In this document: one piece after another, positions 25,601-37,358 of the stretch
How the letters are laid out: each line of letters starts with the position of its first letter
Numbering within the stretch: position 1 is the stretch's first letter
Assembly: GCA_944989445.1 (NCBI GenBank)
Contig: CALYLW010000037.1
Location: forward strand, 1,898,501 to 1,962,500
Reading direction: 5' to 3'
DNA: 64,000 nt
Source: Ampullaceana balthica
Lineage: Eukaryota; Mollusca; Gastropoda; Lymnaeidae
The notes under the pieces: model-generated
Told to the model about the DNA's origin: nothing
What the model saw: the letters and a program-made list of their open reading frames with translations, nothing else
Databases searched by the model: none
Program-made: the position numbers and the translations under genes

Positions 25601-26315
25601 TCTAAAAGCAAATTAAACGCTATCTAATGATGTTTACATATATATCTGATCACACTGCACAATTATTTTCTGATTGTTTTCTCAATAGAATAAATAAACC
25701 TCTGAAAGCTGCAACATAATGAAATTTCCAATCGAGCAAGCCAGCTAACAGAGTGGCAAGAGCGCGTCGACTAAGCGATAAGACGATTGGCTATTTCTTT
25801 TATTAGAATCAATCTAAAAATTCGGAACTCTTTGGAAATAATGCAATATTTCATTGGAATTTTTCGGCACTTTTAAAGTTTACTATGTCGCTTTTGAATT
25901 AATGTGCATAAATTAAATCGATTTATTTTTTATAAACTAGTAAAAATTTGCAAATGAGAGCCTAAATGATTGACCAATCAGATTCTTCGTTATAAAAGCG
26001 TTTGGGTGACAAAAGAGTGATACTTTGCGAGACTTTTCGTGATTTACCGATACTAATCAAAAATAGAATTTACACGCGTTGTGCTTTAAATGCCAGTTGT
26101 CCCTTCAATTTCAATTACTTTAAAGATCATTTTTTAAATTGATTTTTTAAATAATTAAGTTTTACTAAATAAAATTAGCCTCTATTTTATAAATAAAGAT
26201 TGCAATTCAACAACGCTTGATCGTCAAAGGTGTTGGGGTTTTGATAGCAATTAAAATATCGAATTGCTTCTATCAAGTTGTAGATCTAATAAAGCTCATT
26301 TATACATCTCTTATT

Positions 26316-26597
26316 CATGGGCGTCGCTATGAATTTTTCCAGGGGGGGGGCAAAAAAATCCCACTTTTTTTAAATTTTAACTGGCAATGCCATACAGGTA
26401 CAATTTTCAATTAAATTCAAGTTCAGTATAAAATAAGGGTTGAAAAAAGCCTTAGAAATTAATAAGACTTACAAATTAGTGCTGTAATAGTTAAAATACA
26501 ACATTTATTAATGCATTTAATAAATTAATTATTTTTTTCTCAAATGTAGGGGGGGGGGCAAATGCCCCCCCTTGCCCCCCCCTTCCCTACGCCCATG
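26316..26597. mobile_element. hAT-type MITE
   Basis: A 282-bp element with inverted ends CATGGGCGT and G-runs just inside both ends, flanked by a perfect 8-bp duplication CTCTTATT (26308-26315 and 26598-26605). Eight-base duplications are typical of hAT transposition. No coding capacity. Confidence 0.8.
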
Positions 26598-26896
26598 CTC
26601 TTATTGAACTTTACTCTCTTTATAAGATTTTATTAAAACATAAAATACAATGCTCTTATTTTTGCCAAATGCAATTATTAAATATTATCATTAAATGGTA
26701 TCATTTAAAAATAACTTTTGCAGAGAATATTTAAAGGGGGAAAGGGGACACATTCAAGTTTATAAATTCCTTTAAAAAAATGTAATTAGCATTTTTTTTT
26801 AAAATCCTTATATAAATATATCGTTCAAATTTGACTTTCTGAAATGTGGGGGAGTAAGAGCATGTAGTATAAAATTAACTACGGTTAGACACACTT

Positions 26897-27161
26897 ATCA
26901 TCTTATCTTATCTGTTACAGCCGCTCCTTCTATACAGAAGATTATTGCGTCCTACGCTTATCTATGGTTTGTGTTTAGTCCTGCATTCTTATTAGAGATT
27001 TAAATGTTGATAAAGTGTTGGTTTTCCTGGTTTCTTTAGGCAATCCATTCCACGCTCGAATTCCGGACGGGAAGAACGAAAATTTGTATGTGTTTGTTCA
27101 TGCATACGGAATAAGAAATATGTTTTTATCCTTATGTCTATCTGAGGGTTGTATTATTCGA
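26897..27161 (-). mobile_element. 5'-truncated jockey/CR1-like LINE fragment
   Basis: Nearly identical to the 3' end of the LINE at 49765-51092: the same tail 'cttatcttatctgtt', 'gctccttctatacagaagattattgcg' region and the coding end around 'aattccggacgggaag'. Flanked by an 8-bp direct repeat ACACACTT at 26889-26896 and 27162-27169. Only the last part of the reverse transcriptase ORF remains. Confidence 0.75.
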
Positions 27162-27834
27162 ACACACTTCTGTTGCATCATATATTTTAATTGTAAATTT
27201 TCAATATTTAAAAAAAAATTATACAGATATTATCATTTGAAATTTCTTAGTAACAATGACGATTTTACATTATATAATTTATATAATAGAACATTATAAT
27301 ACTCGTTGTAAGTCTGACCCTGTGGGAATCTGCATTTAGTAAAGTGTAGTTTTCATTAACGGAACTTCAATTACTTAAAAGGCTTTATTTTTAAAAAATA
27401 CGTAGATTTCAATTTAAAGCATTTTATTTGTTTGGGTTGAAAAATAAGTTTTAAAAATACACACGTAATTTCACCAATTTTTATTTGGCCTTCTAATATA
27501 AGGCTTATCAGGTCAATCCTCAATGATCAACAAATAAAGTATTAAAAATGGCTGCCTCCTTGCAAGGAACTAAAAATGGCCCTTATGGCACCATGTATAA
27601 GATGCAACCGTATCAATGTATCGATGTTATTGAGCTACCAAATATAATGTACAAACTCAATAGTTACTATTCGACCACACAAGAAAATCGCGTAAGTTTT
27701 TTTCCCCTTTTTTCTATTGTTTAATAGAATTATGCAGTATAAATAAAGTAATAAAGTAAAATAATTTATTATTTTTAAAAAGGGATAAATAAATTAGTAT
27801 CATTAAATAATCTCTCTATATAATTCAGCAAAGC

Positions 27835-28415
27835 GAGTATGTGCAAACAAAAATGATGAATGAACCTCGCTGAGGTCGGCCAATGTCTTGAGACCAACAA
27901 GGGACCAACAATGACAATGGTTCTTGCGTTCACTTGCATAGGTCCCATAGGACTTGCTGTTGTCTTGTTCCTTCACAGAATAACATGAGTATGAGATATA
28001 AATTTAAAGGTTAACTAAAGTTCTAAAGTCAAAGTGTACTGGTTATCACGTCCGCCTTACACGCGGAAGGTCCTGGGCACCAGCGAAAACATTTTTTTAA
28101 TTATTAAAAATGTGTCTTTGTGCCCGCTCTTTTCCCCCTTTTTTGTGAACATGGCTGACCCTCGCTATGGATGGCCAATCACAGTTTATGGTTGGCAAGC
28201 TACTAATGACTAATGTGGTGAAGGGTGGTGGGCAGGTAGATACCGCAGTGCGAAGGTCTCAAGACCTACAATGCGTCGATGGTTTCCCCCCCCCCACGAC
28301 GATCACTCGGGTTGTTTTGAATTCATCGTTCTGTAGTTTGTGTCCGTTCTTCCTCCCCCCCCTTTCTTTGCACTATCCATGAGCAAATCTGCGGCGTATG
28401 CTACGTCGTGGGGCC
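27835..28415 (+). repeat. tRNA-Val-containing repeat R3, left copy
   Basis: Homologous to 33305-34065 in inverted orientation. Shared landmarks: 'agtatgtgcaa', 'gatgaatgaa[c/t]ctcgctg', 'tgtcttgagacca', 'ccttcacagaata', a tRNA-Val-like block, 'tgtgcccg[c/t]tctttt', and 'ctttgcactat' followed by 'atgag'. Part of the first section appears a second time at about 28155-28270. No ORF of note. Confidence 0.65.
28034..28086 (+). pseudogene. tRNA-Val-like segment within repeat R3
   Basis: Reads GTACTGGTTATCACGTCCGC, close to the A-box and anticodon arm of animal tRNA-Val, with a perfect TCCGC/GCGGA anticodon stem and loop CTTACAC (anticodon TAC). The T-arm is degenerate (GGTCCTGGGCACC) and the acceptor stem does not pair, so it is a tRNA-derived relic and not a working tRNA gene. 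Confidence 0.6.
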
Positions 28416-28432
28416 TATTAAGCTAATGGCAG

Positions 28433-28700
28433 TAATGGATTCTGACTCAGAGACAGAAAATGACGACGGCTCTTCTGATGAATTACTGCATTACAAAATG
28501 GAGATGAAAGCTCCTGAATCAATTAACCCTCTACAATAGTGGAAACTTAATGAACACCGATATCCGATAATGTCATTCCTTGCCAAAACCGTTTTGTGCA
28601 TACCAGTTACCTCAGTTCCATGTGAATGATTGTTCAGCTCGGCTGGTTATATTGTCAATTAGACCCGCTCATCACTTGAACCAAATAATGTCAACACTGC
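28433..28700 (+). pseudogene. hAT transposase fossil, C-terminal dimerisation region
   Basis: Plus-strand reading gives SINPLQ, stop, WKLNEHRYPIMSFLAKTVLC, IPVTSVPCE, stop, LFSSAGYIV, stop, RSSLEPNNVN. This is the C-terminal hAT dimerisation motif of Activator/BED-type transposases. Three in-frame stops show it is dead. The upstream part begins with an acidic Ser/Asp stretch (DSDSETENDDGSSDE). Confidence 0.8.
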
Positions 28701-29378
28701 AACACACTTGTCTTTTTGCGTAGTTGTTTAAAATATGGCATATAAAGGAGACATTCCAGTGTTATTTTGATTTTCTCAACAAGAATGTTTAATAAGTGAC
28801 ATCATTTATGACATCATAAATTTTAATTTTTGGCTTTAATTGAAATTAATGATTAATTAATCATTAATTTTTCAAATGTTATCTATTAATTTAAATTAAT
28901 TGTTAACAGCCCTAATTTTAAACATTGGCTATAGGCAACATTCATCCAGTCACCATGAAACTTTGTGAAGTTGTTGAGTAGACTCCCGCTAAGGTTTATG
29001 ACATACATTTTTTTTTAAAGTTACCATTCATTTGGGGCCAAGGGCCCAAAGAGTAATTTTTGTATATGAGCTATATAAAATTATTTTAAATATTGACTAC
29101 TGGGTAAATGTATGGATCTTGACCAAACTTGGTTATTTAAAAAACTTGATGGCCCATATTAAAATACTATGGGGCTTGAACACCTTATGTTCATTTCTAA
29201 TAGGCAGAGAGGCCGAAATTTTTTTCCATAAATGTTTAAATTTAAACACATCTTGCACGCATCAGGCCCCAGGATCATTAATGTCATTTTTTTTTATGTA
29301 AGCTATAGAAATATCTGTTGACGCACACCCTGGAAGGTTACTGGCATGATTTTTTTATAAAATCACCACTCATTGGTA

Positions 29379-30215
29379 GGGGTGTACCGAGTATGATTTT
29401 TTTGAATACCAAGTAGTGGCAGCCATGTTTTGCCGATACCGAGTACTTGAAGAAGTATTAACTTGCTATTAACCTACATTTTTTGACCCCAATTTCACTG
29501 TTCGCGTCACATTTTTTCTCTTGTTTTAATAATATTTTATTTTCAGGATCAATGTTTAAAAAAAAATTATTTCTTTATTTTGTTTCTAAAATATTCTTTA
29601 TTAATAAACTTATTTAACTTTGTTTAAACAGTAAAATTTATCTTTAAATGAAGCTTCTGATGTGTTTACAAGTTCCAATTCACACATCTATCATGACCTA
29701 CATATGACTCATGACAAAGCTAACTGTTCTCTATAAAAATGTACAAATAAAATTAGGAACTTCTTTTTAACCTTCAACTTTGACTCATAATGGCTTTTGC
29801 ACACAGCAACTTTTTATGAATGAAACAATGAGAACAAAGCAGTAGTAATAGAGTCCAAATGAGGTTGAAGGATGAAAGTTTGCCAATGACAAGTCTGCAC
29901 ACTGTACATTTTGTTATTCCATACGAGGCGACATGTTTTAGACATGCATTTCTGCGTGCATCTTTGCTATTGGAGCAATTACGTAATACTCGGCATCACT
30001 TACGCGGCCAATTGCTGAGTATTTTCGAGTATACGAAAATCGGCAGATACCCAGTAGCCAAAAATGTATCGGTTGTGCTTCTTTGAACCACAATAAAAAT
30101 GAAAGGCTAAAGTTAAACTTATTTTTCTGTCTAAAACTGGGATGTTTATGTGGCCAGTGCTTGTCATTTTTTCAGCCATCTGGCCCACCGTGAAATAAGT
30201 TTGGTGACCCCTGGT
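29379..30215. mobile_element. Degraded hAT-like remnants
   Basis: An end reading 'aggggtgtaccgagtat' at 29379 and 'aatactcggcatcactta'/'gtatcggttgtgc' near 29990-30080 look like the diverged inverted ends of one hAT family; the piece to 30215 ('agccatctggcccaccgtg', 'ttggtgacccctgg') resembles the end of another. No coding frame survives. Boundaries are approximate. Confidence 0.35.
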
Positions 30216-31558
30216 TAAGAGTAAAGAAGTCTATTCTATTAGTTTTAAATTAGTACTCTAATTATAATAGTATATTCATAAATAGGTCTCTTACTTTTAG
30301 TCTTAATAACTTAGTACACTCTTCAGTGGCGTAGCGAGGGGGGTACATATGTCCCTGGGCGCCTTGTTAGGGGGCGCCAAAATGAGTATTAAAACTTATT
30401 ATTTAATTTTATTTTGATGTAAACTAATGACTAATGTATCCCAAATACGTTTGCAAGATTGAATTTTGGAGCTCCGAAAATATTTTCATAACAAATCAGT
30501 TGGCTAGCATGATATTGGCACCCCCATTTAGCGTTAAGGGGCGCCATTCTACTCATAAATAAATGACACATCCACAATATAGTATTGCTGATGGCGATAA
30601 AAAAAACAGAGTGAGTTGCTGGGAGTGAGAGTAAGGGAGCAGTAAGAGACAAAGGCGATTCTATTAATAGAACAGACAGAGACGACACTAAAACCAACCA
30701 AAATCACCAAGACAAGAAAAAGGAGTGGCTTAAGGCTTACAGAATGGTTAATTCGCGTCCCTTTGTTGCATGCTATGACTCTTTTTAAAAAGAAAAATCT
30801 TACTTCCCTAATTCCACTGTGGAGGGAGTAAAGTGGGGAGGGATGGAGGGAAGGTGTCTCACAGGCTTGTGTCTGTATGTCAAAGCAGGTTGGATTCCTT
30901 TTATATGAAACATCAGACACCGCCTCTCTTTCCTGCCTCTCTGTGATCAAACTTGATCAGTATGATCCACTGTTAGAAAAAACACAACATGCTCGAGAAA
31001 ATCAAGGTTCAGTATATCTTATTTATCACCGGAAATCCAAAATGAATTTATCCACCTACTTTCATCGACTGTAAGGAATCAGCTGTTCGAGTGAAATCAG
31101 AAAAAACAAGTACTACGATATCTTACTTGACTCAACACCCAATCTAAGACACCGGGAACAGCTTTCTCAAGTCATCAGATTTGTGGATGTGGATTTTCAA
31201 ACTAAAAAAGAAACCATCAAATAATCATTTTTAGGTTTTATCCAGATACATTCCAAAAACGCAGCAAGCCTTGAAAGAGTTATCGTAGAGAAACTGGAAT
31301 CTAATAACATACGACTATCTGTCACAATGTTATGACAATGCTTCTGTAATGACTGGGCATATATCCGGCCTTCAACACAGAATATGTGCCAGAAATCACA
31401 GAGCATTGTTCATCAACTGTGACAACCACAGCTTAAGCCTAGCAGGAGTACACTCAGCTAAACAGGATCCAATGGTTAACACGTTTTTGGAACAGTTGAA
31501 AGTATAAATTTTTGTTTTCTCTCATTCAACAACTCGTTGGGAAGAATTAATAAGAGTT

Positions 31559-31993
31559 GTGCCAATCACAATGAAGAGGGAGTCTGAAACACGTTTGACT
31601 GCACGATCAGAAGCTTTTAAAGCAATTTATGAAGGACTAGATGAACTGGTAGGGCTGTTGGAAAAATTATCAGAACATACAAATATGACGCCTGACACCA
31701 GAAGTTATGCAGAAACTTTGCTGGCAGGTATATTAAACTTTAAATTCCTAGTTTTGTTAAATTTCTGGAACATCATTCTTTGGAAAATTGATCGTGTTCA
31801 GAAACGGCTGCAGAATCCTACTGTGAATTTCAAGGAAGCAGCATCTGATCTTGAATCGCTTGAGCAAGAAATTGTCAACATTCGTGATAATTTGAGACAG
31901 ATTGCGGTAGACAATGGAAAAGAAGATTCACAACTTGGGGAATCGAAGTTTACAGAAGGATTAGACGACATAGGAGGATGCCCGGAGAATTAA
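31559..31993 (+). pseudogene. hAT transposase fragment, middle part
   Basis: A 144-residue open piece of the transposase inside the element above, following TTRWEELIRVV in the same frame upstream. It contains a long helical stretch (LDELVGLLEKL, DLESLEQEIVNIRDNL) typical of the inserted domain of ZMYM1-like proteins. Truncated by a stop before the next block. Confidence 0.7.
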
Positions 31994-32222
31994 CAAGATA
32001 TGCAGGACTTTCTGCAGAAGAAGAAATTGCACGTGATATAAACAGCGTAATTGATAGACTCCAACAGTAGATATCAATACGTACGTCTAAAAAATCTAAA
32101 AAACAAATTTGGATTTTTATTAGACGTCAAAACTCTTCATGCTGAGACAAAAGTCGATGCATTCGTTAAAATTGTTTAGATTTTGCTAATTTATACAACA
32201 CTGACGTCAATGGTCACGAATT

Positions 32223-32591
32223 GTGCACAGAAATCAGAGACTGAAAATGCTGCTCAGTACCCGGACTGAAGTTCTATCGGAAACTCCTTTGGATCTTCTT
32301 GGTTTTATTGTTTCATATGAAGATGACGTATTTCTGAATCTGCGCATTTCACTTCAAATACTTCTAACAATTGCTGTTTCAACTGAAAGCTGTGAGCGGT
32401 CCTTCAGCAAACTGAAGCTTATTTTGTCTTATTTACGTGCTTTAATGGGACAAGATCTTCTGAGTGATCCTGCACTTCTTAGCTTCGAAAGAGAAACACT
32501 TGAGAATATTAATTTTGACAACGTGATTGACGATTTTGCGACATTCAAATCAAGGAGAATCATTTTTTGTAGACTATGTCTAATTGTATAA
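32223..32591 (+). pseudogene. hAT transposase fragment, dimerisation domain
   Basis: Contains LRISLQILLTIAVSTESCER followed by SFSKLKLILSYLRA and FERETLENINFDNVI, the C-terminal hAT family dimerisation region. Separated from the middle fragment by frameshift and stops. Confidence 0.8.
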
Positions 32592-33304
32592 TTAGTAGAA
32601 TTTTTTTTTCAAATAAATTGTTTACAATCGTATAAAGAATAATTATTAGTCTGTATTCTATTTCATTAAAATACCAGAAGCTGCAAAAATGAACTATATA
32701 AACCGTAAAATTTCAAATTTTTCTTGTGGGCTCAGTGAGCCCCCCCAAATCTTTCGGTCCGACAAGGGGCGCAGATTTTGTGTCATGTCCCCGGGCGCAC
32801 ATGACCCTAGCTACGCCACTGACACTCTTACTGTTAAAGTAATAGTAGCCTATTTGTTATGACCGTTATGAAGTTATATGTTATAAAAAAAGGCCTATAT
32901 GTTATAGTTAGGCCTATAGTTAGTAATAAGTAGACTACTGATTAAGATTGTGTGTCATTTGTAATGTACCACATTCCACATCCACACTGGTAATTTAATA
33001 TTTAAAATCTCAAATGTCTGCTTTCAAGCGCTATTGACATAATTTTTCTTATTTTCTCCACTGTTATAATCTATTGAAATGAATATGACATTACAATGTA
33101 TATGTTCATTGAAATTGATGTCAATAATAATATTATAAAATTCTGATTATTTAGAGGGGAGTTGCATCCCAAAAATAAGTGCAATGAAAATATGCAATGT
33201 GTCCAAGACATGTTGAACTCTTTGGGGACCCTAGTGTGTCCCTTTGCTGCTCCTACTCACTGTTCTGTCAAATCACACTGTGTCATACAGCGCATAGCTT
33301 ACTA

Positions 33305-34065
33305 TAATAATGAGTACTAGATATGACCTGCGGCGCAGCATACTCCGCAGACTTACTCATAGATAGTGCAAAGAAAAAGGAGGGGGGGGAGGACACAAAC
33401 AGTAGCACAAACAAATGGGAACAAAGCTAGTGAACGTTGGTGGGACCGCCGAAGCATTTTTGGGAAGTATTTCGGACATCGCAGCAATTTCTGCCACGCC
33501 ACCATATACTCCTGAAGTATTCATGTACTGAGTGTATGACTATGTTTCCGTCACTGAGAACAACGGAAAGCTCGTCGCCGAAGTTATCCCAATGTTGAGA
33601 AACAAATATTACAGCCATGTTGCCAAGTTGGAGAGCAAAAACTTCGTCTATGATCTTTTCCCAGAAATATGCGACCGATAGAAACAGTTACCTGATGAAG
33701 GAATTGGTATAACATTGAACGAAGCTTTTTTTTCTCCGTTAAATACATGCGAATCTGTGTTTATGTTCGCTAAGAAAGGGGAAAAAGAACGGGCACAAAC
33801 ATTTTTAAAAATTTAAAAAAATTATATGTTGCCGCTGGGGCTTGAACCTACAACCTTCCGCATGTCAGGCGGATGTAATAACCAATACACTACGAAATAC
33901 ATATACTCTGTGAAGGTACAAGGAAAGTGAATGCAAAAAGCATTGCTGGTCTCAAGACATGCCCCACCCCTCCACTACCTTCGCTTGCTAACCGTTAACT
34001 GTGATTAGTTGACCCCAGCGAGATTCATTCGTCATGCTTACTTGCACATACTGGTTTAGGCGAAA
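33305..34065 (-). repeat. tRNA-Val-containing repeat R3, right copy (inverted)
   Basis: Reverse complement matches 27835-28415 in the same order of landmarks. Together the two copies form an inverted pair about 6.2 kb apart end to end, enclosing two hAT fossils. The part at 33420-33700 has no counterpart in the left copy. No intact ORF. Confidence 0.65.
33829..33900 (-). pseudogene. tRNA-Val-like segment, right repeat
   Basis: On minus: GTAGTGTATTGGTTATTAC (A-box like), TCCGC-CTGACAT-GCGGA anticodon arm (anticodon GAC), and GGTTCAAGCCCC (B-box like). Better preserved than the left copy, but the acceptor stem pairs poorly and no CCA-adjacent discriminator is clear. A tRNA-derived promoter rather than a functional tRNA. 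Confidence 0.6.
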
Positions 34066-34261
34066 TATATATATATAGATAGCCTATAGCCAAATGCAAT
34101 CTTAAAGTCTAAGTCTAAGCTTATAAATTGCAAAGTGAGAGGGCTACTGGGTTAGCAAGAGGGGACTTTTTTAAACAACCAGATAAAAATGCTGCCTTAT
34201 TATTCATATTAAAATAAATAGCCCACACTCTCTGTCAATGGCATCCCTACCAAAAAATCCA

Positions 34262-34885
34262 GTAGTGTCAGTGGCAAAAACTAGAAGAAGTCTCCACCTT
34301 CAAATATCTAGGGGCCATAATATCCGACAAAGGCTCAAAGCCAGAAATTCTTGCCAGAGTAGCCCAAACAATGGCAGCATTGAGTAAATTAAAGCTCATC
34401 TGGCAAAGTAAGAAGCTCTCCCTGAGATCAAAGATCCGGCTAATGCGCTCTGTGGCGATGTCGGTCTTTTTGTATGGTTGTGAGGCTTGGACGCTCACTG
34501 CAGACCTCCAAAGAAGAATCAATGCGCTAGAGATGAGATGTTTCAGAAAGATATTGAACATCTCCTACACAGCGCACATCACAAACGAAGCGGTCCGCAA
34601 CACAATAAGTACTGTCATTGGCCCCTACGAGGACCTATTAAGAAGAGGAAATTACGATGGTACGGACACGTGACAAGAACTGGAGGTCTCGCAAAAACTA
34701 TATTGCAAGGCACAGTCCAGCGAGGAAGGAAAAGAGGCAGACAAAAGAAGAGATGGGAGTACGATATCAAAGAGGGGACCGGCCTGTCATTCAGCGACTC
34801 TCAAAGGGCAGCACAGGACCGGGACAAATGGCGTGTGTTAGTGAGCAGTTCACGATGGTGCCCCAATGACCCAACAACGGGTTAA
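34262..34885 (+). pseudogene. 3' end of a non-LTR retrotransposon (RT C-terminal region)
   Basis: Reads LEEVSTFKYLGAIISDKG, then VFLYGCEAWTL, RINALEMRCFRKIL and, after a frameshift near 34640, KLRWYGHVTRTGG, GRQKKRWEYDIKEGTGL, ending in PNDPTTG and a stop. These are the conserved pieces after the RT catalytic core in RTE-type and related LINE ORFs. The catalytic motifs themselves are missing (5' truncation). Confidence 0.82.
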
Positions 34886-35450
34886 GGGATAGTTCAGTTT
34901 AAGTGTCAGTAGACCTAAACAAATTAACAGGGCGCCACAGAAATTTTGCTATTCAATGGAAAATATTTTCCATTGTTATTCAGAATATTTGAACCAACTT
35001 TTCAATTTTATGTGTTTCATTCTGCAATCTCACACCAGGGCTGTTTTGTGGGTTAACTATAAATATACAGAAACACCTTGCCTTAACACTCATTAAAAAT
35101 CTTTAAAGAGTCAATATATTATTTTGACTAATACTGATGCTTTTATCAGTTGAGTTTGTGTGTGCCTGATTATCATATTCAGAAGTTTTATTCAAGCAGG
35201 AAGTTTATGAGCCATGCATTTACTGAGTTTTTTCTAAAAATAAAAATGGTATACTTATCCTCTATCAGTCTATCATGATAATTCTTCTCATTTTTTTTTA
35301 CTTCTTAAAAGTTGCCTGCGAGGATGATGAATGAACCTATATAAATGTTATCTTTAGCTTTCAATTCAATTTGTGTGTGTGACTTTCTTCGAAGTCTCAC
35401 CATCCTTTTTTCTGACAATCCTTTTTTTATTTTATACATGTAGTCTACAT

Positions 35451-37350
35451 CAGTGGTTCTCAGTTCTCAACACCACTAGTGGTCCGCGGAGATGTGCCCG
35501 GTGGTCCGCGAGCAAAGCATGAAAATGATTTTTAAATTATGAACACGAAAAGTTATAAATTTTGAATATATTGATTAATTTTAATTACTGGATGGCGATA
35601 GCATAGCCCCGAAAACAGTATGTTTTGAGTTTATGTTTACTTTTAGCTATACTGGAAATCACATCACATCACACTAGATTCTAGGAGACTAGTTGTCACA
35701 TTGACATTCATAAATAATTTTTTTAGATGATTAGTAAATTAGCCTTAAATTAATATTACAATTATTAAAGTAATAAATTAATTAAATTGATTGACAACAT
35801 GGATACATTTCTAATAAAGAAAACAACCAAACATAAGTAGGGCAACATGATTATTCCTCAGTTCCGGAAAGACAAAAAAAAACAACTAATTGCCAGACGA
35901 CGGTTTGATGAAGATATTTGCGCTTGGAGTTTATATGCTTCGTAGCAAATGATCAAACCAGAACACAGTGTGTAATACGTTCGCGCAAATTCTTGCAAAT
36001 GAAGCGATGAAACCTGCAAAACTCCGAAGATATCTGCTGACAACAAATCATAATGTCTGCTCGGATAAACCATTGGAATACTTTCTGCGCTACAACTTTC
36101 ACTTGATAGTCAGAAGTCCAGCATACGACAAGCAACCAAAGTCAATGAAAAGGCTTTAAGAGCATCATTTTTGGTGGCTATACGAGTTGCACAGGCCCAA
36201 AAAAATGGTGGTACATACTATTTGAATTACGTGATGCCAATGAGAGAGTTTTTTGGAGAAAAAAATAAAAGCGTGTTGATCATTTGAATGATAGCTTATG
36301 GTTTGCTGTTCTGGCTTACTTGGATGACATTTTTGAAAAAATTCATAAACTTAATTCATCCCTTGCAAGGGAAGCAGACACATTTAATTACTCTCAGTGA
36401 CAAGGTGTCTGCTGCTTTTACGAAAAAGCTTGATCTTTGTAAAAAAGATTATTTCAGGGGAACTTTCACATGTTTTATCAATTGTACGACTTCACCGAGA
36501 AACCAGAAAATGCTGAACTCAATAAACAACTATTAATAAATTTGATTTCTGACCATAATATTCAATCACTGGAGGATCAGTTTAACTTCTACTTTGGTGA
36601 ACGTTCAGAGTTTTTCGTGTTTCCAGTCCGTTTCTTGCACACATTGACATTGCATTTACTACCATCGAAATTAAACCAATTCATAAAACTGACCAGCGAT
36701 ACTACTTTGAATATGTTCCATCGGAAAGCGAGCTTGATGAAATTTTGTAGCACTCAGAACTGTCTCAGAAAGCTTTAAAAATACTTTTACCCTTTGCAGC
36801 ATCATATTTTTGTGAATGTGGATTTTCTGCACTGGTTACGATCAAGACAAAACATCGCTCCCAACTTGAAGTTGAAGATGTACTACGACCTACGATAGAA
36901 GTACTGTATTACACATATTTCAAGTATTACACCTCGTTTGGATGTGCAGTGCTCAAATGTGCAAGCTCAAGGCTTGCACTAAATGAACTAATATAGCAGT
37001 CCTACTAATACTAAATACTGTTTTTGACTTAAAGTTTTTTTATGGTAAGCAATAAGAATTGAATAAGACTAAGTATAAGACTGGTTTAAGTGACATTTGT
37101 TCATTACAAAAGAAGCCCATCACAATATGTTTTCATTCAGTATTTTTTGGGAGCAGCAAATCGTAGCATATTAGTATAGTATTTACTTACTAACCTAACC
37201 TGTATACTGTATATTAGTAACTAGTTATATACAAAGTATAATTATTATATAAATTTCCAGCACGGCAGTAGCACAATTTTCAGTAGTGGTCCTTGGCTAA
37301 GACACACATTTTTAAAGTGGTCCTTGAACCTCAAAGGCTGAGAACCACTG
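35451..37350 (+). mobile_element. hAT transposon, Charlie/ZBED5-like, inactivated
   Basis: A 1900-bp element with inverted ends CAGTGGTTCTCA / TGAGAACCACTG and a perfect 8-bp duplication GTCTACAT (35443-35450, 37351-37358). Broken transposase pieces on plus include YLDDIFEKIHKLNSSLQGK (from about 36316), DKVSAAFTKKLDL, EDQFNFYFGE and near 36770-36890 KILLPFAASYFCECGFSAL followed by IKTKHRSQLEVEDVLR, the C-terminal hAT signature of ZBED5-like proteins. Many stops. Confidence 0.88.
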
Positions 37351-37358
37351 GTCTACAT

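Larger units (their letters stand above)
30324..32821 (+). mobile_element. hAT transposon, ZMYM1-like transposase, inactivated
   Basis: A 2498-bp element with inverted ends CAGTGGCGTAGC / GCTACGCCACTG and a perfect 8-bp duplication ACACTCTT (30316-30323, 32822-32829). The interior is a broken transposase of the zinc-finger MYM-type/DUF4371 hAT group. Reading across frames on plus shows QCYDNASVMTGHISGLQ (31327-31377), DNHSLSLAGVHSA, then a 144-residue frame (31559-31993), and the C-terminal hAT dimerisation motif STESCERSFSKLKLIL (32223-32591). Several stops and frameshifts separate the parts. Confidence 0.88.

Noticed and set aside
28034..28086. Possible functional tRNA-Val gene
   Set aside because: The anticodon arm is perfect but acceptor and T stems do not pair; it is part of a repeated element.
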